NCBI RefSeq assembly: GCF_000372725.1
Contig: NW_005196456.1
Span: forward strand, 84,544-148,543
DNA: 64,000 bases
Source of the DNA: Emiliania huxleyi CCMP1516
Taxonomy: Eukaryota; Haptophyta; Isochrysidales; Noelaerhabdaceae
Reading direction: 5' to 3'
The notes under the pieces were generated by a model, which searched no databases, was not told where the DNA came from, and was given only the letters and a program-made list of their open reading frames with translations. Shown in pieces: positions 20,077 to 29,801 of this stretch (position 1 is the first letter of the stretch; each line of letters opens with the position of its first letter). Made by a program: the position numbers and the translations under genes.

Positions 20077-20620
20077 GCTTGTATCCCAAAGAGAAGAAGA
20101 AACCCGCCGTCGCCGAGTCTCTTGCAGAAGCACCACTCGCAACTCGCTCTACTATGTCGCTGCCGACACGTGCGCGCCGTCGGTGTCCTCTCGAGACACG
20201 TGCACGCCCTCACACCCATGGCCTCTCGGAGACTGTCCGGAAGGGGCCGTGGGCACACGCGTGACGCGTCGCGTAGTACTACGGCGGTGGCGCGAGCGGC
20301 TGGGCCGGTCCACTGGCTGCCGGTCTCGCCCTCGCAGGCCGGATCTCTGCAAAGTCGCTGGAAAAGGGGGAGAAGCGCGCGAAGGCTGACCGCAAGAAGA
20401 AGCCGCAAGAGAAGCCGCAGCCGGGACGCAGCCAGAAGGTGAGCTTCTAGTTTCCGCGCTGCCACCGGCCCCGCTGCCACACCGACCCCTCGCCGCACAG
20501 GCGCCCCCGGGCAACACGGGCCCGTCCGGCGAAAATGATCGCAAACGCAGCCGCGCGGGCGACTCCCACGAGAAGACTATGGCCCGCGCTGCCGCCGCCT
20601 CCGCCGCCGCAAAGGTACCG
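20077..20620 (+). CDS. Partial Lys-rich protein, several putative exons
   Basis: Three AG-preceded blocks have coding character. After TTCAG (about 20076): LYPKEKKKPAVAESLAEAPL. After CTCGCAG (about 20338): GRISAKSLEKGEKRAKADRK, ending QK before a GTGAGC donor (about 20440). After GCACAG (about 20500): APPGNTGPSGENDRKRSRAG, ending AAAK before GTACCG (about 20610). The exons are small, strongly basic and in consistent style, as in nucleolar or chromatin proteins, but no domain is recognisable and start and stop were not found. Confidence 0.35.
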
Positions 20621-20629
20621 AGAGCGCCG

Positions 20630-22480
20630 CCTCCCGCTCGCCCCGCTTCGCCTCTGCGCTCACCTCGCCCCTCCCTCGCCCCAGCGTCGTCCTCACCTCC
20701 CGTCGCTCTCCTCTATCCCCTTCTCTCCTCTATCCCCTTCTCTCCTCGCTCTCTTATCCTCTCCCGTAACCACCGGAGCCGCCCTCGCTTCCGTCTTCTC
20801 CCCGTCGGTCCCCTCCCCCTCGCCCGTCGGTCCGCTCCACCGTCGGTCCCCTCCCCCTCGCAGCCGGTCATACGCATTTCGGCGGGATCCTATGTTGGCC
20901 TGACTCTCCGAACTCCTGAGCCGATATTGCGTGTGCGCGGGGCTTCACACAGCTCACTCAAACTTCGCCCGCGGCAGCATGCTCAGGCGCGGGTCTCTCT
21001 GGCGCTCCAGCCTCACGTCAGCGCACTCAGCGCTTAGGCCTCGGTCCGGCGTCCGCAAAGGCGCAGTGTGTGGTGCGGGCTCTGCCCACCCCCCCGAGGA
21101 GAGGGGGGGGGGGGCGCTCCCGCGCGGGGGGGAGCCGAGCGAAGCTCGGCTCGGGTTCAAACAACCCTCCCCCTTTTCCCTTTTTCTAAAACTGCTCGCC
21201 GCGAGCGGCTCGCTTCTAAAACGAGCTCGCCGCGGCTGTCGCCGCGTCTCGCCTGTCTAGGCGTCGTGATGCGTGTGTGCTTTTGAGCTGGGCGTATAAG
21301 AAGAAGAAATTGAAGCACTCCTCCCATTGACTTAGTACGAGCACCGAGACACGAGACAGCAGCCTACCCGTTCTACACCCACACCGCCGCGGAGCTGCCT
21401 AGCTGGCGGGTGCATTCACAGCGAGCCCGCGGGCTTGGAGACCCAATCAGACAGCACTCCCCACAGCAAAAGAGCAGACGTGCCGCTGTGAGCATCGCTG
21501 AGCAGCACCAACGACCGCTTGCGGGGTCGCCGCAGGCCGGCGCCAAGCTGCATCTGACGCCGGCATGCCGTTCAAACCCCGGGACCAAGCGCCCGCGGGA
21601 ATGGGAGGCCGCCTGCCCAGAATTAAGATCGGCCGCGCACTGCTCTGGCTCCACCATGCCACCGCCCATGAGATCTCTGACGCACGTGTGATGAGCCGCC
21701 GTTCAAAAGTGACTGTACTGTGCGGAGCGCGGAGCGCACTTCGATGGCAAAGTGGGTGGCGCGGAGGATACGGCGCGTACACATGAGCGTGATTGGTTGA
21801 GTGAGCATGCCCAGATGGCCGGCCGGCCGGGCTACCGCCCCTCGACGGGCAAAAACAGGAATCAGGAAACGAGAGTCCGGCCGGGTTGCCAAGAAATCGG
21901 CGGCGAGAGCGGAAAATTCCCTTTCCGGCATCCGGAGGCAGAAACCGCAATCGCGCGACAGAATCTGATAAGGCGAGAATCGGACGGACAGAATCAGATC
22001 GATTAGGCAGAAACGGAAGCTGGGTGAGGAATCCTGCCCGGAGGCTGAGTGCGTGGAAAGGGGACGGGCAGAATCAGATCGAGTAGGCAGAACCGGAAAA
22101 GGAGAGTGAGAATCAGAAGAAACGGACACGAATCCCGCTCGAGCCTCCGCATACAGAATCCTGTCTTGGGTGGCAGAATCGCTAGTGCAGAATCCTCAGG
22201 CGTGGACAGGGTTCTCCAAGACTGGCTGAGACCAGGCCGAGACTCACTTGTGTGTCCACAGCCCACTGAAGAGAGTGAAGCCTGTGCACACTGCTCACTG
22301 GTCGCGGCGATGCAGGCCCCCCCGGGGGGCGGAGGGCTCTCTCTTCTCGAATGCATGTTTCCCCCACTACTACTTCTTGGAATAGTCTCCATGTATAGAC
22401 AACATCGATCAATAAAAAAGGCGATTTACTCACGCCCGAGAGAGCAGTGGCTCTTGCACGGCGCTTGGCCTTTTAGCTAA
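20630..22480. other. Stretch without a supported gene
   Basis: Pyrimidine-rich, then mixed sequence. Two near-identical blocks containing CAGAATCAGATCGA lie at about 21985-22010 and 22068-22095, within a zone rich in AGAATC words. A G-run flanks 21108. No frame has recognisable domain content. Confidence 0.4.
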
Positions 22481-22515
22481 TTAGCTTTAAAAACTTTTTA
22501 AGTTTTTAAAGCTAA
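22481..22515. other. Perfect AT-rich hairpin
   Basis: TTAGCTTTAAAAACTT (22481-22496) and its exact reverse complement (22500-22515) are separated by TTT. A 16-bp AT-rich stem stands out in GC-rich surroundings. It lies about 215 bp beyond the stop of the MMACHC-like gene (-), so a 3'-end role is possible but unproved. Confidence 0.6.
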
Positions 22516-22729
22516 GAATTTTTTTGCGAGAGCAGCAGATAGGCGCGGAGAGGGGTCTCAGACTCGAGACACACGACAGGCTGTGGGACAGGTCTCGGAG
22601 TCTCGGGGGAGCAGTAGAGACTACGTAGAGTGTTGACGCATGACCCGGGCGGGCGGGAATGTGCCGATTCTGCGGTACACGCGCAGTGGCCTGCTCCGAC
22701 GGTCTCAGAGACACTCACTCATGCCACTG

Positions 22730-23582
22730 TCATGTCGCCGCTGGCTGCGCGCGCATCGCATGCATCAGCACCTCCCTGTCTTTTGTGTAGTGGTACACGA
22801 GCTGCGCCTCGCTGTACCGGTGATCGCGCCCAACCGTCACGCAATCGCGCAGCGCGGCCCATGCGAGCCGTACGTCGCGCTCCATCCCCTTGGCCTACAA
22901 GGGGATGTGGAGACGGTCGCTAGTGGGTGCGCCTGCGTTCACGTGGCTTGCGTGTGTGCAGGCGCGCCCCGTGCAGCTGGGTGCACAGATTCGCCTCGTC
23001 GCTAGCTCGCAGCGCGGCCGCCATGGCGTCTCTCGCCGACGCCTTGTCCGCGTCGGTAAGCAGGCAGCGGACGAGCGGCGGCGGAGAATCGCCGAATCGC
23101 GCGGCCGGCGCGTCGAGCACGACGACGGCCCGGAAGGCGACCCACGCGCCGAAGGCCGGGTGGATCGAGAGCTGCGTCTCGGCGTCATGGTAGCAGAGGC
23201 CACTCACCAGCGCAACGCGCTGCATCGAGACGAGCCGCGACGAGTCGGTCACCCAGAAGATGTCGTGGCGTGCTCCGCCCGTCAGATCGGCGACTGCGGC
23301 GGATATGACCGACGCTGTGTACGTGTCGAGCGGGTCTGTGACGCTCTCGGGGTCCGGCTGCGCGGCGAGCCAGCGCAAAAAGGCGGACCAAAGCGCCGTG
23401 CTATTGCCGAGCAGCACTGCGAGCGTGCCGTCTGACGGTGGCCGCTCAAAGGTCGGCAGCGGGCTCAGCGGCAGGGAATGTTCGATCGCGTGCGCGTTGT
23501 ACCATCGCACGTCGAACGGCTGTGTGATGTCAATGCCGGCGAGAGCAAGCGTGTCGGCAAACCGTTCGAGCTGAGGGTCCAT
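22730..23582 (-). CDS. MMACHC: MMACHC-like cobalamin processing/trafficking protein (CblC)
   Basis: In animals MMACHC binds cobalamin, removes its upper ligand and passes it to the B12-dependent enzymes. Seen: ATG 23582, MDPQLERFADTLALAGID, then PFDVRWYNAHA (family: W-Y-N), VTDPLDTYTASVI (family: L-T-D-P-x-D), and LSIHPAFGAWVAFRAVVVLD, which corresponds to the I-H-P-x-F-G-G-W-F-A-I-R block. A short intron (end at TTGTAG, 22895) leads to a last exon (22894-22730) reading RLAWAALRDCVTVGRDHRYS and LVYHYTKDREVL, equivalent to the family's R-D-A-V-T...R-Y-S-E segment, and TGA. The donor of this intron is not certain. No targeting peptide is evident. The middle part is shorter than in the human protein. 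Function in B12 use is inferred from homology. Confidence 0.85.
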
Positions 23583-23939
23583 GCACACACAGAGGCCCAC
23601 AACCCTGGCGAGGTACTTCCAGCCTGCGGAACAGCTGAGCAGTCTCCCCAAGGCTCGCAAGAGGTCGCCTGCCTCGCACGGCCGCCACCGGGTTTCTTTC
23701 TTGCACCGCACCGTAGTTCCTTCTTTTTCACTGCAGATGCTGCTGCTGGTGCGGCGCGGCTCTCCGACGCGACTCGATGCGCGCGTCGCGGCTATCTGAC
23801 GCGGCGGGCGGCGTCGCGGGCGGCAGCGGTGGCGGCTCGCGGGTGGAGGTGGAGGCTGGAGGCTGTGGTGGGTCTTTGAGTTTACTTCATGATGTACTAC
23901 GAGGACTAGTGATGCTGCTCCTGATGCACCCCCCCCCCC

Positions 23940-24203
<264 letters not shown>

Positions 24204-24209
24204 CCCGGG

Positions 24210-25790
24210 CCAGCTGCACGCACGCTCGGTGACATTTCTTCACCTTCACACTGGTCGAGTCATAGGTGACGCGAGGGCGCTCACTTAATTGATTACGTCA
24301 CTCATTAATTCCTTAATTGCGTACCGTATTCCGGGTAATCTTAATTATTAATCATCGGGCGGGGCGCGGCGCGGCGGCTGCGCGAGGCGGCGGCGCGGCG
24401 CGGCGGCGGGCGGGGCGGAGCGGGGCGGCGCGACCATCTGCACTGACCTCGGTCTCTGGCCGCTGCGAGCAGGGCAATGGTCGCGCCGCCCTCGACTCAA
24501 GGGGCTGCCGTCCACACGTCGCTGCTCAGGCCGGGGGAGGGGGGGAGACCTCCTGTTCCTCGCGGAACGGGAGCAGGCCCCTCCTTGCCCGGTCTGCGAA
24601 GCAGGGCGGTGGTCGTGCCATCGTCGCTTCACATCGAGCACGCCGCAACCGTCGCCGGCGCGCGACACGTTCCCGTCAGCAGGACTGTCCTGGTCGAGAG
24701 TGTGTGCCGCCAAGGCGGGGCCACTCGGGGACAGTGCCGACGGGACGCGGCTCGAAGGGTGTGGCTCCGCAGCGCGGCTGGCACTCGTCGCAGAGGCCTC
24801 ACCTTCGAAAAGTCGGGCATGGCTCTACCCGCAACTTTCTCGCTAACACGCGCGCACCGCCGAGCCTGCGGCGGGCGCGCTGCGGCCGCACGTCTACCTT
24901 CGTCATAGTGCCACGACGTACGGCCTAGATTTAGCCCACGCGCCTCTGCTCGCAAACACTCACCCATTGAATTGTCACTGCCCGTGAGTGCGAGATAGGG
25001 CTAGCCGCAGGCAGCTAGCCTCTGAGGAGAGCGTCCATAGACACCTCACATGACCCCACACACAGTCTCGTCCGTGCCTCGCCGGCCGGCGAGATTGCTG
25101 GAGGTAGAGCAAGACTGCTCTAGCCTCGCATGTCACTTCCTGTTGTCTGTTGTTTGTTGTGCCCTTGTTTGTTCTTCTGGTGCCTTGGAGCGCTGGGGGG
25201 GGCGACAGGGAGGATGTGGCCCTGAGTTATGTGTACGCCTACTCAGGGTGTGTGGCAGCCAGCTGGCTGTGTGTCTTGTGAGCCTGTTTGTGTCTGTGTG
25301 TCGCTCGTGCGTGTCGTCATCATCTGTCTAGCGTCCACCCATACCGCGTTGGTGTCCAGTCCGAGCCTGGCTGTTCTTCACCTTTCTACCTACCTACCTT
25401 TCACTGTATGTGGCTCTTACGAACATACCCGAGGGTTAACTGCTGACAGGGTTTGCCATCAGAGCGATCCGAACGTAGTATTCGGGTTTAGTCCCCAAAG
25501 AAAGAAAGAAAACAGAAACCCATAGGTGAAAGCCACTTGAACCGAAGGCCGCAAGACACGGTGCAAGGAAGAAGGATGTTGCCATCGCGGAGTACATGGA
25601 TGGTCGAAGGACAGAGAGGAAAGACGTTGGCTCCCCTGCGAGAGGGACCAGGTGGCCGCCACACTGGAGCCCTCCCGCCCGATAATCGACTGCCTCCCGT
25701 CGAGACTTGAGGCCCCATTGGTGCCTCGGCGCTGCCTGGGATCTGGCTCGCACGGCCGCCCTAGACGCCAGCGGCTCTTTTTTCTTTTTA
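24210..25790. other. Stretch without a supported gene
   Basis: Has an AT-rich patch (24285-24355) with several TTAATT words, then GC-rich sequence whose open frames lack domain character, then the second copy of a 77-bp dispersed repeat (25412-25488). The end contains the 5' flank of the ankyrin gene. Confidence 0.4.
25412..25488 (+). repeat. 77-bp dispersed repeat, copy 2
   Basis: Second copy of the sequence at 19293-19369 in the same orientation, about 85-90% identical by eye. Confidence 0.75.
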
Positions 25791-25802
25791 CACATGTGTG
25801 AA

Positions 25803-27878
25803 ATGCCCGCCTCACGCTCCCGCGCCAACGCACCGCGCCGCACGCCGCCGCCGCCTGCTGACAGCGCGCCGGGCGGCGAAGTCCCAAAGAACGCCCTCAA
25901 GGCGGCTACGGACGGCCGCGTGGGACCGGTGCGATTGTGGCTGAATGAAGGCGGGAAGGCCGACACTCTCGCTGAGCGACCCTCTGAGGTCAGCGGCCTT
26001 CCGATTCCATGCACCCTGCTGATGCTCGCCGCACAGAAAGGGCACGTGCAGATTGTCGAGCTCCTCCTGAAGCGTGGCGCTGACATCAACCTGCAAACCA
26101 GTCACGGCGCCACTGCGCTCAACGCTGCCGCCCTCCATGGCCGCGAGCGGGTGGTGGAGATGCTGCTGCAGCACGGAGCGGAGTTGAACCCACAGGACTC
26201 CGCCGCCTGGTCGGCGCTGGCAACGGCTGCCGAAGGCGGAAAAGAGCGGGTGGTCGATCTGCTGCTGCGGTGTGGCGCAGAGATCGACCTGCAAGACAAG
26301 AACGGTGACACCGCGCTGATGCTCGCCGCCTACTTCAACCGCCCCGCCGTCGTGCTGCGCCTTCTGCGGGCGGGCGCAGACATGACGTTGCGCGACGCGG
26401 CGGGCAAGACGGCGCTGCAGTGGGGCAAGGAGAAGGGCCACGCTGAGTGCGTCGAGGCGTTCAGGACGCATCTCGGGGAGGTGGCAGCGGGCCGGAGCAA
26501 GGCGCCGTCGGCCGAGGCAGGCGGCGCAGGCGCGGCGGAGGGTGCGAATGCCGCGGCCTCTGCTTCGAGCAGCGAGGGAGCCGCGGAGGCCGAGCCGAGC
26601 AGCGGGGCAGTGCCAAAGGAGGTTTTGGACGCGGCTTGGCAAGGCGATGAGGCGGCGGTGCTGGCGTGGGTCGACGGCGGCGGGCGGGTGAACGCGACGT
26701 TCGAGTACGTCTTTGCGGACGGCCCTGATGTCGGCATGACGCTGCTGATGGTCGCAATGACACGTGGCCACGAGGGGCTGGCCGAGGCGCTGCTCCAGCG
26801 CGGTGCGGATCTCGAGTTGCACATCAGCGACGGCGCCACCGCGCTGATGGGCGCCGCCGCGTATGGCTTCGAGAAGCTGGTCGAGTTGGCACTACGGCAC
26901 GGCGCGGAGATCAACCAGCGAGCAACCATCGGCAGCACCGCGCTGATGAGCGCCGCCGGCCGAGGCCACGAGAAAGTGGTCGACTCGCTGATCAGGCACG
27001 GCGCGGCGATCGACCTTCAGTGCAACAACGGCGACACCGCACTGATGCAGGCCGCTTTCCGCGGCCACCCTGCCGCCCTCCTCTGCTTGCTGCGGGCGGG
27101 CGCAGACGTGACGCTGTGCACTACGAGTGGCAAGACCGCGCTGCAGTGGGCCAAGGAGGAGGGCCACACTGAGTGCGTGCGCGCCCTCGCGGAGCATGCG
27201 GCGGCCGAGAAGGCGGCGGCGAAGGCGGCGGCGAAGGCGGCGTGGGCCGCGGGAGCGGCGGAGAGGGCGGCGCAGAGGGCGGCGGAGGAGAAGGAGGCGG
27301 CGCGGCATGCCGAGGAGCTGCTGGCGGAGGTCGAGGCGGAGAAGCGCGCCAAGGGCAAGAAGGGCAAGAAGAAGAAGAAGGGCGGCGGGGCGGGCGGGGC
27401 GGGGCCGTCGCAGGAGCCCGAGGAGGGTACCGAGGCGCCGTCGGTGGCAGACGCAGCCGAGGCGGCGAAGAAGGCCGAGGAGGCGAGGCTTCTCCTGCTT
27501 CTCGAGACGCTCACCGAGGAGAGGATGCGGCTCGGCATCACGCCGGAGAGCCAGGCGGCGGCGTCGGCCGAGGTGGCCGAGGCGGCGCGCTTGGACGCTG
27601 CGGCGGACGAGGCGGAGGAGGAGGCGGAGGAGGAGGAGGAGGCCGAGGCGGCGGCCGAGGCGGCGCTGGCGGATGCCGAGGTTGCGCGGGCGGAGTCCAA
27701 GGCGGCGGAGGGGGCGGCCAGGGCGGCGTTGGAGGAGGCCACCGCAGCGCTGGAGAGGAGGGAGACGGCGCTCGAGGAGGCGAGGGCCGCCACAAAGACG
27801 AGGCGTGCTGCTGCAGTCGCTACGAGGGCCAGGGCGACCGCCGCAAGGATGGAGGCGGAGGCGGCCCAGCGCTCATAG
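25803..27878 (+). CDS. Ankyrin-repeat protein with two ankyrin blocks and coiled-coil tail
   Basis: Single exon of about 690 codons; ATG 25803 (MPASRSR) or 25794. Block 1 (about residues 35-220) has five ankyrin units, for example CTLLMLAAQKGHVQIVELLL and GDTALMLAAYFNRPAVVLRL, ending GKTALQWGKEKGHAECVEAF. A linker rich in Ala/Ser/Glu follows, then block 2 (about 275-465) with the same layout, ending GKTALQWAKEEGHTECVRAL. The matching order and identical closing unit show an internal duplication of a whole block. The rest is a charged Ala-rich coiled coil with a KGKKGKKKKKGG basic patch. Ankyrin blocks bind proteins; the partner is unknown. GC at third codon positions is very high, like the neighbours. 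Confidence 0.85.
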   Translation: MPASRSRANAPRRTPPPPADSAPGGEVPKNALKAATDGRVGPVRLWLNEGGKADTLAERPSEVSGLPIPCTLLMLAAQKGHVQIVELLLKRGADINLQTSHGATALNAAALHGRERVVEMLLQHGAELNPQDSAAWSALATAAEGGKERVVDLLLRCGAEIDLQDKNGDTALMLAAYFNRPAVVLRLLRAGADMTLRDAAGKTALQWGKEKGHAECVEAFRTHLGEVAAGRSKAPSAEAGGAGAAEGANAAASASSSEGAAEAEPSSGAVPKEVLDAAWQGDEAAVLAWVDGGGRVNATFEYVFADGPDVGMTLLMVAMTRGHEGLAEALLQRGADLELHISDGATALMGAAAYGFEKLVELALRHGAEINQRATIGSTALMSAAGRGHEKVVDSLIRHGAAIDLQCNNGDTALMQAAFRGHPAALLCLLRAGADVTLCTTSGKTALQWAKEEGHTECVRALAEHAAAEKAAAKAAAKAAWAAGAAERAAQRAAEEKEAARHAEELLAEVEAEKRAKGKKGKKKKKGGGAGGAGPSQEPEEGTEAPSVADAAEAAKKAEEARLLLLLETLTEERMRLGITPESQAAASAEVAEAARLDAAADEAEEEAEEEEEAEAAAEAALADAEVARAESKAAEGAARAALEEATAALERRETALEEARAATKTRRAAAVATRARATAARMEAEAAQRS

Positions 27879-28550
27879 CGCGAGCTGCTCAAAAGAAGCG
27901 CGTGGCCACCATCCTGCGGACTGTCGGGTGGAGCTTGAGAGCTTCCGTCGAGGAAGCGCTCGCCGGAGGGTCATCATACCCGTACACTCATCGATCATGC
28001 ACTGAGCCCGCGGGGAGGTCAGGGTGGGGGCCGGGGGGGAGGGGGGGGGGGGGGTCTCGAACGGCGTGGTGCCTTGACAAAAAAACTCCACGGTTTTTTT
28101 ATCTTGTGGTACTTGGAGCACTTGGAGTGCAGTCATTAACCTCACATCCAGGGCCGGGGAGCGAAGAAGCGCACCCAGCGGGCCGGATGATCGGCATCGG
28201 GCTACGGGCTAGAGAGCCCTGACCCCTAGCTAGGGGGGGGTGCGCGTTCGCAGGGAAAGGGCCGTAAAGTAAACACGGGTCTCCGAGGGTTAGCTCCGCG
28301 CTCCAGGTTTCCCCTAGCAGCAGAATCCCCCCTCTCTACTCGGAGCAAATGTAAACACTCGACACGGACTCGACGCCCATCCACACCCGGCACCTCACCA
28401 CACCGGACCCCTCTTCGTGGTCTCCCAACTTTCACTCCGGGCGTTTTCCCCCACCTCTCCTCTTTCTTCTGGTGTGCCGGTGATAGTACTAGCACGCGCC
28501 AGTTCGCACCTGTGTCGAGCCTGTCTGCTGTGAGAGAGAGTTGTGTTGTT
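27879..28550. other. Intergenic region
   Basis: A G-rich tract (about 28030-28052) and a TTTTTTT run are followed by 5' flanking sequence of the ATPAF1 gene. It includes GTGATAGTACTAGCACG, which recurs near 50470, and a TAAATTCTTC promoter-like word. No coding frame was found. Confidence 0.4.
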
Positions 28551-28606
28551 TAAATTCTTCTTCGCCTTAGTTTGGCTGCATTTTTCTCTTCTTTCCTTCT
28601 CGGGCC

Positions 28607-29609
28607 ATGTTCGCGCGGCGACTATCGCCTCTCCGGCGCAGTGCCGGTGCCGGTGCCGCCGCCAACGGCCGCAGCTGGGCCGCTGGGCGGCCGCGTGCGA
28701 TCGCCAGCGGCGTGATACCGGGCGTGCCGAAGAAGCTCGAGGACATCGTCAAGCTCGACCTACTGGAGAAGGCGGACGCGAGCCAGGTGCTGCACGTCTG
28801 GGCGACGCACCACGCTGAGAAGGCCGAGCTGGCTGGCGCGGCTGCCGAGGCGGCCGAGTACGAGACGCTGGTCCAGCGCGGCGCCGAGTCGCCCTCCTTT
28901 GTGTGGCCCGTGCGGCGGGACGGCGGCCACATGATGCTGTACTCGCAGTACGCGCCGGCGCACCAGATGTTTGTGTACACCTTCCTCGAGGACTACCGCC
29001 GCTCGCCGGAGCTCTCGCCGCCGTGGATGAGCGTGCTGCTCTTCGACGATCTGCTCGACACCAAGGGCGTCGCGCTGCTGCGAGCCGAGGCACTCGCACT
29101 CACACATGCACCCCACCCCTCCACAGGCGCACCTGGCCTTACGCCGTGGGGCGCGTAGGAGGAGGGCCCGTCCCTACATTGCGCAGGAAACAGTCCCCTG
29201 CCCTCTCTCCTTCCCTTAGGCCGAGCCCGACAGGCTGAGGAAGGCCGAGGTGCAGCAGCTGCTCACGCTGCTCCGCCGCTTCTACAACTCCGACGACTAC
29301 GACAAGGCGCGCGAGGGACAGAGAGAGAGAGGGGCCAAACAAGGAACACGACTACCCACCGGGCTTTCAGGAACGAGGCCGCTGGCGACGGAGACACGGT
29401 CACACTGCACACACAAAACGCAAACTCCAAGGCGCGCTCCTTCGCTGCTGCATGCCGCACCTTCGCTGCAGCGTGCACCGCCGGCCCCTCGCGTCGCGCC
29501 ACTGGGGTCGTTCCTGTCCCCGCCCTCGGCCGTGGCCGCCCCGCAGGTCTGGGCATTCAACCACTTTCAGCGACGGTTTGATCTCGACGCCTACCTTGCG
29601 AGTGTGTGA
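28607..29609 (+). CDS. ATPAF1: Mitochondrial ATP synthase F1 assembly factor 1 (ATP11 family)
   Basis: ATP11/ATPAF1 is a mitochondrial chaperone that binds F1 beta subunits during ATP synthase assembly. Exon 1 (28607-29089) starts with an Arg-rich presequence (MFARRLSPLRRSAG), then PKKLEDIVKLDLLEKADASQ, SFVWPVRRDGGHMMLYSQY and MSVLLFDDLLDTKGVALLRA, matching the family's order. Exon 2 (29220-29306) gives VQQLLTLLRRFYN, and exon 3 (29547-29609) gives VWAFNHFQRRFDLDAYL plus TGA, the usual C-terminus. Both introns use GC donors (GAG|GCACTC and AAG|GCGCGC) and CAG/TAG acceptors, and phases agree. An AATTCTTC word lies 50 bp before the ATG. Confidence 0.9.
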
Positions 29610-29651
29610 GACTCGATCCGGACCCAGGGGCAGGGCAAGCTGCGGGACGTC

Positions 29652-29741
29652 ACATATTCTTATTCTTTTCTCCCATCCGCGCGCAGCAATTCTTTTCTCT
29701 AGTCCCGCAGTGCCGGCGAGGCGGGCGGGTTGAATTCTTTT
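29652..29741 (+). promoter_or_regulatory. Three ATTCTTTTCTC words upstream of coiled-coil gene
   Basis: TATTCTTTTCTCC (about 29661), AATTCTTTTCTCT (29689) and AATTCTTTTCTCT (29733) lie 60-140 bp before the ATG at 29802, between two + genes only 190 bp apart. The repetition of one motif suggests the promoter of the second gene. Confidence 0.35.
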
Positions 29742-29801
29742 CTCTTGTAACCGCTGCCGAGTTCGTTGCCCCACCTTCGCGCGTTCCGGTTCTGGGGCGG
29801 C

